NCBI GenBank assembly: GCA_033398695.1
Contig: CM065804.1
Span: 51,615,501 to 51,679,500 of the forward strand
Direction of reading: 5' to 3'
Length of the DNA stretch: 64,000 nt
DNA from: Orobanche coerulescens
Taxonomy: Eukaryota > Streptophyta > Magnoliopsida > Lamiales > Orobanchaceae
Part shown: in pieces, positions 43,638-55,590 of the stretch
Numbering within the stretch: the first letter of the stretch is position 1
Layout of the letters: every line of letters starts with the position of its first letter
Made by a program: the position numbers and the translations under genes
Notes under the pieces: generated by a model
What the model was told of the DNA's origin: nothing
Databases searched by the model: none
What the model saw: the letters and a program-made list of their open reading frames with translations, nothing else

Positions 43638-44260
43638 CTAAGGGTCAAACAACTCGGGATAACTCTCCCGCATATTCTTCTCGGTTTCCCAAGTGGCCTC
43701 TTCGACTCCGTGTCTAGACCACTGAATCTTAACCAAAGGAATCGTCTTATTTCTCAACTGTTTGATTCGCCGCTCTAAGACTCGTATAGGACGCTCCTCA
43801 TATGAGTGGTCGTCGGCGATTTCGATTTCGTCGAACTGCAGTTTGTGTGTATGGTCGGCAACATACTTACGCAACTGAGAGACATGAAACACATTATGAA
43901 TTCGGCTCAACGTCGGAGGTAAAGCCAATCGATAAGCTAACTCGCCTACTCGATCCAAAATCTCAAACGGTCCAATGAATCTCGGACTCAACTTTCCCCT
44001 CTTCCCAAAACGGAAGATACCACGACTCGGGGATACCTTGACCAACACATGGTCACCACCTCGAACTCTAATGGTCGATTTACTTATCTCGCATATGATT
44101 TCGCCGACTCGAGCGGTCAACAAACGACTCTTGATCAAAGCTACCTTTTCCGGCGGCTATAAGCATATCGGGCTCCGTGCCGATTGATTCGACAAGTCAT
44201 CCCAACACAAAGGAGAGCGACAACGACGACCGCATAAGGCCTCGTAAGGTGCCATCTTAA
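43638..44260 (-). pseudogene. Gypsy C integrase C-terminal part and chromodomain
   Basis: The minus-strand frame 44138-43638 encodes VLVKVSPSRGIFRFGKRGKLSP with GPFEIL, HVFHVSQLRKYV, then the chromodomain (VKIQWSRHGVEEATWE) and ends YPELFDP. Homology upstream (YGRRCRSPLCWDDL, 44250-44150) is in another frame, so there is a shift near 44140-44160. The chromodomain is complete, as in B and D. Confidence 0.86.
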
Positions 44261-44900
44261 TGGAAGCATGCCAACTATTATTATACGTGAACTCAATCAA
44301 TGGTAGTTGGGCTTCCCAATCATCCTTCCAATCGAGGACGCAAGCTCTCAACATGTCCTCTAATGTCCGAATAGTCCTCTCGATTGTCCGTCTGACCGAG
44401 GATGAAAGGCGATCGATATTAAGCCGAGTTCCCATAGCACGATGAATCGATTTCCAAAAATGTGACACAAACCGTCCGTCACGATCGGAAACGATACTTT
44501 TAGAGTACCGTGCGGTCTCACAATCTCTTTGATGAATAGTCGGGCAAGTCTCTCGGGACCCCAAGTATCCTTAATCTCAAGAAAATGAGCTGATTTAGTT
44601 AAGCGGTCCACAATCACCCAGATCGTATTCATGCCACGACGACTCGTCGGCAAACTCGTGATGAAATCCATAGAAATGTCTTCACATTTCCACTGCGGAA
44701 TAGGAGAGGTTTCAAAGATACCCACGGCCGCCGATGTTCAATCTTGACTTGCTGGCAAGTTAAGCATCTCGAAACAAATTCCGCGACTTCTCGCTTCATA
44801 TTACTCCACCAGTAATTTTATTTCAAGTCTTTATACATCTTGCTAGACCCCGGGTGAACAAAATAAGGGGTAGCATGAGCTTCTCTCAAAATCGAGTTTT
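44157..44900 (-). pseudogene. Gypsy C integrase zinc finger and catalytic core (broken)
   Basis: 44725-44530 encodes [20 protein letters not shown] with the first catalytic Asp and FLEIKDTWGPERLARLF. 44564-44157 encodes [21 protein letters not shown] with the second Asp, then ERTIRTLEDMLRACVLDW and [19 protein letters not shown]. The HPQTDGQ block with the catalytic Glu is garbled near 44400. The zinc finger lies in 44900-44740 in other frames. At least three shifts are needed. Confidence 0.82.
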
Positions 44901-45093
44901 TCAACTCTTCATTCGCCGGTACGCACAACCGGTTCTTAAACCTCAAAAGTCCGTCCTCGTGGACCACGAATCGTGGGCTTTCCTCGAGTCACATCCTCAC
45001 GGATGCGCAACAATGAAGGGTCTCGAACTCGATTCTCTCCGATTACCTCCTCAAGTGACGATGAAATCTCTAACATACAAAGTTGTCCCCGAC

Positions 45094-46554
45094 TCAAGCT
45101 GCACTCGATCTCGGGTCTAAGGAATTTCCCGCCAAGCTCCTTCGAATCGTTAAACGAGCAAGCATCTGCTCCTGAACGGACTTACGACTCAAGGCGTCGG
45201 CGACAACGTTCGCCTTGCCCGGGTGGTAAAGGATCTCAATATCATAATCCTTGATTAGTTCTAACCACCACCTCTGTCGCATATTTAACTCCTTCTGAGT
45301 AAATATATACTTTAAACTTTTATGATCGGTGAATATCTGACAAGTAACGCCATAAAGATAATGACGCCAAATTTTCAAAGCAAACACCACGGCTGCTAGC
45401 TCAAGGTCGTGGGTCGGATAATTAATCTCGTAAGGTCTCAATTGTCGTGAAGCATAAGCAATAACCTTCCCATTCTGCATGAGTACACATCCGAGACCCT
45501 GTCTGGACGCATCACTATAAACCACAAATCCCTCCGTCCCCTGTGGCAAGGAAAGTACAGGTGCTGACATTAATCGGCTCTTGAGTTCCTCAAAACTCCG
45601 TTGACACGCGTCGGACCACGTGTATTTCTTATCCTTCCGCAAAAGGTTCGTCAAGGGTTGAGCGATTTTAGAAAATCCCTCCACAAATCGCCGATAATAG
45701 CCCGCTAATCCGAGAAAACTTCGGATCTCCTTAACATTCTTCGGAGGTAACCAGTCTCGGATAGCCTCCATCTTCTGAGGGTCGACACGAACTCCGTCCG
45801 ATGAAATTACATGTCCGAGAAAAGTCACTTCAGACATCCAGAACTCGCATTTGGAAAACTTTCCATAGAGTTGCTCTCGTCTCAACACGTCGAGAACCTG
45901 ATGAAGATGAATCTCGTGTTCCTCTCGGTTACGAGAATAAATCAAAATGTCATCGATGAAGACAACAAATCGATCCAAAAAGTTGATGAAGACCCGATTC
46001 ATTAGTTCCATGAATACCGCAGGTGCATTAGTTAGTCCGAACGGCATAACTACGAACTCAAAATGACCATAGCGTGTTCGAAACGCCGTCCTCGCGATAT
46101 CCGACTCTCGAATCCGCAGCTGATGATATCCAGATCTTAAGTCGATCTTGGAAAATACTGAAGCTCCCTGAAGTTGATCCAAAAGGTCATCGATACGGGG
46201 TAAAGGATACTTATTCTTGATTGTCACCCTATTCAACTCCCGATAATCGATACACAAGCGAAAAGAACCATCCTTCTTTTTGACAAACAGCACTGGTGCT
46301 CCCCACGGAGACGCACTCGGTCGGATATAACCTTTCTCGAATAATTCTTCAAGTTGATTCTTCAACTCCTGCATTTCGGTCGGGCCATCCGCACGGTGCC
46401 TTCGATATCGGAGACGTACTGTGCTCCAACTCGATCGTGAATTCCACATCTCTCTGTGGACGTAAACCGTGTAACTCGTTGGAAATACATCGGCATATTC
46501 TCTCACAACCGGAATATCCGACAACAATATCGATGATTTTTCGGTTTTGGTCAT
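45094..46554 (-). CDS. pol: Gypsy C reverse transcriptase and RNaseH
   Basis: A 486-residue minus-strand frame. RT motifs: [20 protein letters not shown] (near 89-108), [26 protein letters not shown] and [13 protein letters not shown] (FIDD). It continues with [15 protein letters not shown] and RNaseH with [22 protein letters not shown] and [11 protein letters not shown]. After SRKSV the frame drifts into non-homologous residues. The first 50 residues are disturbed (frame change near 46400-46450). Confidence 0.9.
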   Translation of the reverse strand: MTKTEKSSILLSDIPVVREYADVFPTSYTVYVHREMWNSRSSWSTVRLRYRRHRADGPTEMQELKNQLEELFEKGYIRPSASPWGAPVLFVKKKDGSFRLCIDYRELNRVTIKNKYPLPRIDDLLDQLQGASVFSKIDLRSGYHQLRIRESDIARTAFRTRYGHFEFVVMPFGLTNAPAVFMELMNRVFINFLDRFVVFIDDILIYSRNREEHEIHLHQVLDVLRREQLYGKFSKCEFWMSEVTFLGHVISSDGVRVDPQKMEAIRDWLPPKNVKEIRSFLGLAGYYRRFVEGFSKIAQPLTNLLRKDKKYTWSDACQRSFEELKSRLMSAPVLSLPQGTEGFVVYSDASRQGLGCVLMQNGKVIAYASRQLRPYEINYPTHDLELAAVVFALKIWRHYLYGVTCQIFTDHKSLKYIFTQKELNMRQRWWLELIKDYDIEILYHPGKANVVADALSRKSVQEQMLARLTIRRSLAGNSLDPRSSAA

Positions 46555-46559
46555 ATAGC

Positions 46560-46990
46560 ACCAATAACCAACACATCCCTCGATCGAGTAACCGCATCGC
46601 TTTCATCAAATTAATGACTTTACTGCAATGTAGGGATTACCTCCCTGAAAAACACATTCGACCCCATCGTGCGAAATGATAGTGACCATACGCTACGGAC
46701 ACTAATGATGGCATCATGACGATCCATCCACTAATACCCAAGATGACGCCGCCTCGGCAAATCTACTACGATTAGGTCCGCCGCCATACACGACCATGAA
46801 ATCAATCGACACTCAATCTCACGACACGATAATTCGTCTACCATCGTGTAGGCCAATGACATAAGGCTCACAACTAGTAGCACTACCCGCACGTAGTCTA
46901 CTCAAACATGACTCGGAAATGAATGAATGAGATGCACCAAGATCAAAAAGGGTACACACAAAGTTGAGATAGAATATCGAGTGTACCCGA
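46560..46990 (-). pseudogene. Gypsy C aspartic protease (broken)
   Basis: Near 46965-46930 the minus strand encodes LFDLGASHSFIS, the catalytic motif with Leu after Asp. It is followed by CLSRLRAG and CEPYVIGL, then degenerate sequence to 46560 where the linker [10 protein letters not shown] appears. No single frame covers the domain. Confidence 0.75.
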
Positions 46991-48340
46991 GATCATTCGG
47001 GCCTCGGGATCATCGGTCTTCTTCATCTCATAAATTCGGGCTTGCTGCCCCCGAACCGGACGCTCTGCCTCGATAGCTCTTGCTCCGCCTTTAGCTCCCG
47101 TCGTCTTGAACGACGCCGACCGAGTGGCCCGATTCTCGCACCGCCAATGACCTGGGCTTGAGATGACGCCGAGTGGGTTTAGAGTCCCTACGGCAAAACG
47201 GGCCCAATGCCCAAGATTCCACGATTGTGGCACGTGATGATCGCTTTGACACTTGGTGCCGAAATGACCTGTTCCTCACGCTGAAACAGTGATGGCCGAA
47301 TCGCCGCCGTGATCGAGATTCCGCGGTTTAGACGTCGTGGGAGGTCGCCGTAAAAGTAGAGCCCGCACGTGGTTTCTTGAAAGTGGCACGACTCGCCGAC
47401 CGACACGGTTCTTGGACTTCTTGCTAGCGCACGAAGGTTGCCGCTTAGCAATTTCCTTAGCCGTAAGCTCGTAAGTAAGAGCCTTCTCAATGAACTCGGC
47501 CGAGTGGCACAGATTATGATTAAGTAATCAAGTCTCATACGGGGTTTCACCTCTTGTCAAATACTTGATCTTGTCCGCTTCGAGTGAATGATAGATGAGG
47601 CGAACGGAAGAAGTTCTGAAATTTTTCGGCGATGGCGAGAACATCATCATCCGCCGAAAGGTCGGGAGTGAGTAATTCCGACAACTTGGCCTCCCGAGTG
47701 GGGCCGGATAGTACCTCTCCATCATGAGAGTCTTGAATCGATCCCAAGTACATGTTCCGTCTGTGGGCTTCAACGATACCCACCATGAATGAGCGCTCTA
47801 CCGAGATAGTAAGCCGCAATCGAAACTTTATGCCCTTCGTGGCAATCCACCATAGCAAATAACTTCTCAAAATGCTCAAGCCAATGAACAATATCCGCCG
47901 GCTCGGATGAGCCCTCAAAAGTAGGTGGTCAGGCGAGAGATATCGCTAATGATATTGCTTACACCTCTCTTGCCTCTCGAGGTGGCGGCGGAGGAGCTCG
48001 CTGATTTTGATTGACGGAGTTATGCATCGTCTCCATCAACCGAGCCATCTGGGTCATTTGGGCCATCATGCCCGCATAAATGCGAGTGGGTCAACCCGAC
48101 ACCCTCCGACCGAGCCGTGTCCGGTACGACTCCCGACAGTGAATGATCACGTCCGTGTGAATGAGTGGCGCTGGCCGCTTGATGAATTAGCATTATTCCC
48201 GGCATTTGCGAGTATTTGCACGAGTTCTCGGGATTCGGACCGCTCCACGGCCTCGTCCTCCACGCCCTCTGCCACCCTTTCCATATCAAGTGGAAAGTCA
48301 TATGATGATTATATATCTCGCATGAGTATCACATTATGAT
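46991..48340 (-). pseudogene. Gypsy C Gag (heavily frameshifted)
   Basis: Fragments recognisable against B and E gag: TWDRFKTLMMERYYPAPLGR (47740-47680), a YELTAKEIAKR-like basic stretch near 47480-47430, and a CCHC knuckle region near 47230-47180 (CHNRGILG then HWARF in the next frame). Remaining blocks are scrambled by many small indels. Confidence 0.72.
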
Positions 48341-48757
48341 TACGTCATTAAATGATGAAAATGAGCATACGCTCTAACACAAGGTTTACATGAACGATTA
48401 ATCGAGGTGACATGATGTCGATGAAATTATTGAAATGATTATCTTGAACAAGTTAACAAGATTAATTATATGATCTTCCGGATCAACAACCGAGTAATGA
48501 AATGAGTTGAGTGATTAATGAGTTAAAATGACCGCCCCTGGTCAAAATGAAAATGATGTTTGAGGATTGTTAACGATAAATTATGAATGAATGATAATTG
48601 CCGTAAATTATACCATGGCGTTAGAAATCTTACGCTTCTTTCTTGGTCGATTGGCTCGGATTCGCACAGTCACACGTGACGCGAAAGTCCAATGATACTA
48701 GTCCGATGACGATGATTTCAAATGAGACATGACTCGGAAGGTAGTATTCAAAACCAC
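48341..48757 (-). other. Gypsy C leader between gag and primer site
   Basis: AT-rich 5' leader without ORF, 48341-48757, between the degenerate gag start and the primer-binding site. Confidence 0.65.
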
Positions 48758-48769
48758 GCTCCGATACCA
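48758..48769 (-). other. Primer-binding site of Gypsy C (iMet type)
   Basis: Minus-strand TGGTATCGGAGC, one base from the iMet site in B, three bases from the LTR edge at 48773. Confidence 0.82.
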
Positions 48770-48772
48770 ACT

Positions 48773-51119
48773 CGTAACACCCCAAACTAGGCGAATATTA
48801 CGGTCTGTGGACCCCGACTGGGACCCACCGAGCGAATGAAAAAGGATGAATTACACAGGTAAATGTAGTACCGAACCACATTACAACATCAATTACTCCG
48901 ATTAGAAGTTTCATACAACACACCTGTGATAAAATAGAATACATGTGTATCTTATGTGACGATAAAATACACAACACCGAATGAAACGAGTATTCAAACG
49001 GAAAGTTTGCAGCGGAATAAATAAAGGAAACATAAATGATCAATAAGACTGGGCCCCTACTAGTATCACTGGGACTCCTTGCCGTCACCGTGCTCTCCCG
49101 TGCCTTAGCCTTACCATGACTAAAACAGATCCCAACGGGCCGCCATACGTAACAACAATTCTCAAGGGTTGAAAATACACAATCATGATATATCCAAATT
49201 ATGAATTATCCTGCCGAAACATACGCAATCAAACATGCTATATGAATCGACTATCGATGCAGACTCAAAGGAATGGCGCCACACTACGTCCGGGATGGAA
49301 ATGTGTCCGTGCACAAGCCACCAACGAGTATCGATCGAATACACGTGTGGTCTTGTACCTAATCGATCTCACGGCCATCAACTCGTATGCACACCCAATG
49401 TGAGGCCACCAACCAACACACGACTATAATGTGCCCGACATGAAAATCCTACACATACCAACCGCACGCCAAGATGACCCTAATGCCACAATATGACAAA
49501 AGTGACAACGAAAATGAATAATGACTCACCAAGATTAAATGATGGTGAAATGAATGATAGCTCAATGAAATGATTGGAACCGCTGCTCCTTATGACTGAG
49601 GTGATTAATTGACAATGACAAGTTTTGATACGATTAAGACAATGATGAATGAGTTACGATTATGAATGAACAACAACAAAAGGAATGAATATCCTTTTAA
49701 CCGAGTAAGAATTAACTTACACAATACCGGTGACAATTATCCTTCCACGAACAACGTCCTAATTGAGATATCGGTCGCTCGAACAACCTTGAATTATACA
49801 ATATCCAACAACTCGTTCAATATACGAATTAAACACGAATATAACGAACTCAAAACGTCGATACGATTAAACTAAGTTCATTGGGGCATTATATCGAATA
49901 CGTTGTGGACAAATTCCGATTGTTTACAATCAAATCTCAATGAACCACTATCAAATCCCCCAAGAGGTGTTTTAAACCAATAAACACCTTCCAAATGATC
50001 AATAATCCGAAATGAATATCCGAAAACGTGATTATAACGACAATTAATCGAAAACCCCCAATTTCAACTCGATAATCAAAGTGTTCTTGAATAATCATTC
50101 GATAATCCAATGAATCCTTATACAAACTCATAATCATATACATATCCCTTCATATAACATGATTAAAACGTCCAAAACATCATATCTCAACACAAAATTG
50201 AAGTCCAAAGTGTCGAAGAAATTACCTCTTGAATATCCAATCACTTCGATCCGAAGAACACGAGTTTAATCGAGTATCCAAGCTTCCCAAATGATTGAAG
50301 GTGATGAAAAATACACACTCAAATGATAATTGATGAAGAAAACTCTCCCTCAAGCCTCTCTCTCTCGTAAAAGGTGGAAAAAACTGGAAGGAATGAGCTG
50401 AAATGCTCAAAAAATGAATTTATAGGGGTTGACTACCCTGCCGGACACGGCCCGTGCCGATCGGCACGGTCGTGTCGCATACCGGCCGAAAAGTGGCCGA
50501 CAGGACTCGACCGTATGCGGCTTGACACGGTCGCGCGCGAGGGCCTACCGACAGCTGACCCGTCCGACAATGACTTCGGCATGACTTCGACCGCGCTGCA
50601 CGGCGACACGTGGCCGGGCGTCTTTATTCGCCTATCCGGAAGGGTTCGACTCGGCCGTGCCAAACGACACGGTCGAGTCCTGTGGGCGAATACTTCGGCA
50701 CTTTCCGGACGAGTACGGCACGGGCCGTGTCGGACGACACGACCGAGTCCGGTCGGCGATGATCGCCAAAAGTCGAAAAATGAGCGGGTGAGCTAAAACG
50801 ACCATAACTCTCTCGTCCGGACTCCGATTGACTCACCGTTTGAACCATTGGAAAGCTAACTCGATGCTCTATAATATTGCAAAGATTTAGAATTTTTGGA
50901 GTTACCAAAAATTAATGGTGATCTAACAAAGTCGAACTCATATGAGGAAAGTTGAAACAATGAACAATAACGATACACAACTCGAAGTTTTTCCGAACGG
51001 TGAACACGGTGAAATAACATGATTGATGAATGATTATAATTGAGTGAAAATACACTCAGTGACAATTACAGACTGATAATTACTGAATGAAAATGAATGA
51101 ATTACAACCGGGTATTACA
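48773..51119 (-). repeat. Gypsy C 5' LTR
   Basis: Partner of 41241-43603 and closely similar. Many differences fall at CAG/CTG sites (for example 48804-48832 against 41271-41304). The TATA box is at 50418-50424 and the CG-rich cluster at 50440-50770. It is followed by the TSD CCAAT. Confidence 0.92.
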
Positions 51120-51890
51120 CCAATCTTCCAGATGGGTGACCCATTGACCCTTCTAGTGTTAGACTTCATTTTAAGCTGTAAAGGAATCTTTCCTTCTGCA
51201 AGTAGCCTTGAGAACTTGTTGGCGGCATCCTCCAGAGTTTTAAATCTATTGGACATGGTAGATTCCCTAATGAGAGTGCAGAAGTATCTCATCAGTTCAT
51301 TGTTCTTCCAAGCTTTCAAATCCTCAGCTGAAGGCTGTCGGCCTGTTGGGAGCAAAATCTCAGCGGGCTTTCATACTGTACTCTTCCATGGGTAATTGGA
51401 ATCCTGGAACTCAGGTCGAGAACCCGTTTCCCTGTATCCTCTTGCTCCTTGACCTAGCCCGGGTCCGGCCAGTCGTCTGATTGCAGTAGCGATGTTTTCT
51501 TCTAATGCAGCCTCCATTTCTCTTTCTCTCTCCAGCCTCCACTTCCTGGCAGCCTCAATGGACTCTTCACCCTTTTTGGCATCATCAAGTTCCGAGACCT
51601 TGTCATGAATGCCCCGAAGGAGCTTTATTGATTCGGCTTGTTGGGTCTTTAGATCATTGATGCTATCGACCAGGCTCACAACCACTGTTGTAAGATCATC
51701 GGTCTTGTAATCGTGGTCAGTCAGTTTGGAGCCGGTGTGTTCAAGACCGGCGACAGTCTTAGATTCGGCTACACGAAGCTTTGTTTGCTCTTGCCTTAGG
51801 ATCCGCTCCTGATGTTGTTTCAGTTGGTTCAGAGCTTCCCACAATGTTGTTGGCATGAGGCAAAATGTGTCTTCCACATCATTGATGGTC
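51120..51890 (-). pseudogene. Extra ORF of Sirevirus-like element, coiled-coil part
   Basis: The minus-strand frame 51890-51371 is open upstream of the GTG at 51877 and encodes a helical, heptad-rich region: NQLKQHQERILRQEQTKLRV, SLVDSINDLKTQQAESIKLL, AARKWRLEREREMEAALEE. A second frame, 51355-51124, holds AWKNNELMRYFCTLIRES and FKTLEDAANKFSRLLAEGK. They are separated by a shift near 51360. I do not recognise a characterised family. Position after RT-RNaseH and before the 3' LTR matches the env-like or extra ORF of Sireviruses. Confidence 0.6.
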
Positions 51891-51935
51891 GATTTCAGCT
51901 TCGGGGCACGTCCTGAGCTGTTTCGAGCATCCAGT

Positions 51936-52990
51936 CTAACTCTTTTCCAACATCATACAGGACCTTGACGGCATCCTATGGAAATACAGTTTGGCGACCG
52001 ATGGCTTGAAGTTTCTCAATACGTGCTTTGGTGCACGGAGAGCCAGGGCATGAAATCTTTGAGTTTGAAGGTTCTTCGAGCTGCCTAAGAACCGCATTAT
52101 GATGGGGTCTCCGTGGTCTATCATCGGGAAGGAAACCGTCATCATATTCAGAGTGGGAACATGTAGAGGTAGGAGATTCAAATATTCACCGTTTCTTTTC
52201 CTAATAATAGCATCATCGTCAAAAGAAACTGAATAACCATCGTATTTTAATTTAGAAAACGAAATTAAATTCATTCTAAAATCCAGTAATAATAATACAT
52301 TATTAAGGACTAATAATTTTTCATTAATCTTAAACTGCACGACTCCCACTGCAACAGCCATAAGACTGGAATAATTGCCCCAGTTGATGGTAATCTCGCC
52401 CGCACTAAGCTGCTTGGTTACCCGAAAACCATGCGAGTCAAAGCAAACATGATCAGTGGAGCCTGAATCAACTATCCACGAAGTGGAAGAACAAGCTGCC
52501 AAACATGTTTTGACTACTAGTGCACGAGACATACCTTTCTTAAGAGCAGGACAGTCCGCTTTAAAATGTCCTTTCCGAACGCACTTATAGCACTTTCCCT
52601 TTGTATTTTTGTTCGCCTCAGGGTGAGGAGCCTTGGTTTTCACCTTGAGAGTTTCCACTTGCTTGTGGCCCACTTGTTTCTTCTTCTTCCCCCACTTGGG
52701 TTTAGAAGTCGAAACACTAGTAGCCGCAAGACATTGATGCCCTTTCCTGAAGAGACCTTATGCAGCTTGAAGCTTTGTCAGCAATTCCGCCAAGGTATAC
52801 TCCCTACGATTCATATTGTAGTTCAGGTGGAACTGCTCAAAGCTCCTAGGTAAGCTGCCTAGGATGATATTGACCTGCGTTTCCGCATCGATAGTAGCCC
52901 CTAAGATATCAAGTTCGTTTAGATAAGTGATCAACTATAGAACATGATCCGTTTAAATAAGTGATCAACTTTATAAACGCATTTTACGCA
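51936..52990 (-). pseudogene. Copia Gag (C-terminal half), zinc knuckle and protease fragment
   Basis: The minus-strand segment 52920-52740 carries a Copia-type gag end (LGSLPRSFEQFHLNYNMNRR, LAELLTKLQ). The frame 52673-51936 has a CCHC knuckle CYKCVRKGHFKADC (about 52590-52550) and the protease motif WIVDSGSTDHVC (about 52485-52450), followed by NLISFSKL. After residue ~190 homology weakens and integrase is absent. It differs from the Sirevirus-like RT at 57245-58870 and probably comes from another Copia insertion. Confidence 0.8.
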
Positions 52991-53084
52991 TCCACGAGCA
53001 GAAGATCTATTTAGGCATGCTAATTAATTAATTACTAAGATTAATAAGCAACTTAAATATTATTTATTATTTATTAAATAAATA

Positions 53085-54245
53085 TGTTGGTAATTAAATA
53101 TCCCAATCTAGATCTAAAAGATCATAGGATATTATCTTTGAAGTGTAGTGGTTGCTTTCATCTTGATCTCCTTGTATTTCTACCTTTACACCTTCTAGAG
53201 TATGATCCGCCTTAACCCGGACGTTGTGTGGGCAACGAGCTACCGGATCTTGCTTGGACAACAATGGGATCGACCGAACCTCCTTGTATGTGGTCACTCA
53301 ATTTTTCTTTATTTTCTAGTATTGCATGAACACTCTTAGAAAATTGATGTGTTATCTAAATTGTAGAATCAAAGACAGAAGTCTAGATCTACAATTAAAC
53401 ACAAGAAGAAAAATCAATCTCACAACCTCACAAGTGAATTTTCGGCCAACCCATAAGTCCTATTTATAGGCTTATGGACTACTAATGGGGATCTTAAGGA
53501 GGATTAGGAAAGGACTCCTAATAGACCTCAAATCTCCTTATTAGGACCTTTCCTAATATATTGAGTCTATTAATATCAGTCCAATCCACTAAAGAATTAA
53601 TATTGCACTTCCACCCCAAATCCCAATTTACGAAATCGGGCTCCTTATTTAAATATATTATTTCCCATGTTTAAGATACCGAACGTCCTTAATTAATTAT
53701 AAGCTACTGACAACTTTAATTAATTTATATCTTATCCAAGAGTAGTACCACTCGAACCTTATTATTATATCAGAATTAAATCCACTTGCAGTGTTTAATA
53801 TAATAATCATTATCGAGCTCCTCAAGGGGACATCATCAACCCGCACGAATCGGGACACGATTTCTAGTAACAATAATAACTGTCATATAAATAATATTGT
53901 TGTCCAAGATACGAAGCTTATTGAGTCGATCATTTTGACTCTCACCCATGGTAAATCAAAGAAATAAGTATTATAAATACACAATTAAATATTATATAGT
54001 TAGAATTAAGAAATAATAATTATCCGAGATTTATGTTCTTCTTAGATTCATTATAGAAGACACTATCTCACTTTCATCATGTCCAACATATGCAAATATG
54101 TTAATGTATGCTAATAGTCAAGACCAACTAATCTCAAGCATACACTACAACCTTTCATATAATTTGTCTAATAATTATATAGATTGTGAACTATTATATT
54201 ATTTTATAAAGCACCGATAATGTGATCTTCCGTGTGACACCAACA
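53085..54245 (-). repeat. Copia LTR-like sequence with minus-strand TATA box
   Basis: It begins TGTTGGT and ends ACCAACA, perfect 7-bp inverted ends typical of Copia LTRs. CCTATAAATAGG is at 53459-53470 on the minus strand. It lies upstream (element sense) of the Copia gag/PR fragment, so it may be that element's 5' LTR. No primer site or TSD was found, so the boundaries are provisional. Confidence 0.55.
53461..53468 (-). promoter_or_regulatory. TATA box in Copia LTR-like sequence
   Basis: TATAAATA on the minus strand inside CCTATAAATAGG, about 780 bases from the LTR start at 54245. Confidence 0.55.
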
Positions 54246-54350
54246 CACCTAATTATCTACAATATAAAATAATTAGACATTTCATTTGCATAACCATAAC
54301 GTGAATAAATATGTAAAACATGTGATTAAATGTAATTAATATTCTCATAG

Positions 54351-55590
54351 TGTTGGCCACTAAGTATACTGGATACAGTTTGGAAAATAGTTTAAACAAC
54401 AAACTGTATGGATTTTAAATCTGAGTGCGTAGCGGAAGTCTTGGATACAGTAGGTTGCTGTGGATACAGCAACTAAGTGTATAGTGTATACTTAATATAT
54501 CACAGTAATTTAAAACAGTAAAAGCTGAAGGTAAATAACACAGTAATTAAAGTGGTTCGAGGTAAACCCCTCTACGTCCACTAGTCCTCCACACAAGAGT
54601 AAAAAGATTATTATAATTACTACGTACACAACTACGTAATTATAACAACACACACAATCAATATATCGTTCACACAGATTGATATAAAGATCTTAGCTTA
54701 AACCGTTCACACAGATTGGTTTTGAGCTAATGATTGACTTGCTTCTTCACACACGCTCAAGCTTCGTCTTCTTCAATGCAATTCCTTCACACACAGTTCC
54801 GGAGAAGCACAGATTGTTCAGTCCACACAGGGCTGATCTTGAGTTTGTTCAACGTATAGAACAGATGGTGAACAACAACTTTGACTTTAAGAGCTTTCAG
54901 CTGATGAAGTGTTGTTCAGGATGATGAGCACTGTATATCTCTTTAGATCTTAATTGCAGTAAGCTTTGGAGATATGTTTTGCTCTGATGATAACTTTTGA
55001 TAGCTTGAGTGTTAGATTGCTGGGTAACTGATCTTCAATGCCTTCATAAGATATATATACAGTCTCTGAAGAATGTATCCGTTGAGATGTATCCATTTGA
55101 ATGAGATTTCGTTCCAACGGGATTATGACACGATCCGGATTTCGCGTGATTCTGAAGATCTGAAGACTGGCAGTATTTAAATACCTTATCCTTGAGTATT
55201 TAAATACTTCTTTATTCAACGGGACTTGACTTCTGTTCCTTCTTTGTCCTGTTGTGAGCTGTATGGAAGATAACTATATTTTGAGTTTCGAGACAGTTTC
55301 CATACTTGGTCTTTTTACAAGACTTCTTGCTGTACTGAAGAGCTTCACTATATGCTGGTTCGAGGCAGGTTTTCGATACAGGATAAAGCCTCAAAGCTTC
55401 GATACAGTTTCCTTTACTGTATTCGGATTGGCATATATGTCAAAACCTTTTTATCAAATATCATTCGATACAGGGATCGGGTATCCCGGCTGTTTCGATA
55501 CAGGGTCTTTGTTTTCCCAACACATAGGTAGTTGGAGGTAAATAAGGTAATACAAGCATAAAGTATGCTTTGCAGTATATAACCCTAACA
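54351..55590 (-). repeat. Sirevirus-like Copia LTR
   Basis: About 1240 bp, TGTTGGCCACTAAG to ACCCTAACA. It shares blocks with the split LTR at 14869-15285/39877-40625 (GAGGTAAACCCCTCTACGTC, ACGTACACAACTACGT, TTCACACAGATT). The right edge abuts the extra ORF. No primer site, purine tract or TSD is present at either edge, so I cannot say which element it belongs to. Strand is inferred from similarity. Confidence 0.7.

Larger units (their letters stand above)
41241..51119 (-). mobile_element. Gypsy 'C': Tekay-like chromovirus with both LTRs
   Basis: LTRs are 41241-43603 (2363 bp) and 48773-51119 (2347 bp). The TSD is CCAAT (41236-41240, 51120-51124). The first bases of both LTRs are mutated (TATAAC on the left, CGTAAC on the right, for TGTAAC). 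Minus-strand order is primer site 48758-48769, degenerate gag, PR, RT, RNaseH, integrase, chromodomain. It is inserted within the extra ORF of the Sirevirus-like element. Confidence 0.94.

Noticed and set aside
54351..55590. Solo LTR interpretation of the Copia LTR
   Set aside because: Flanking pentamers (CATAG and GCTCG) do not match and the interrupted ORF does not resume at its left edge.
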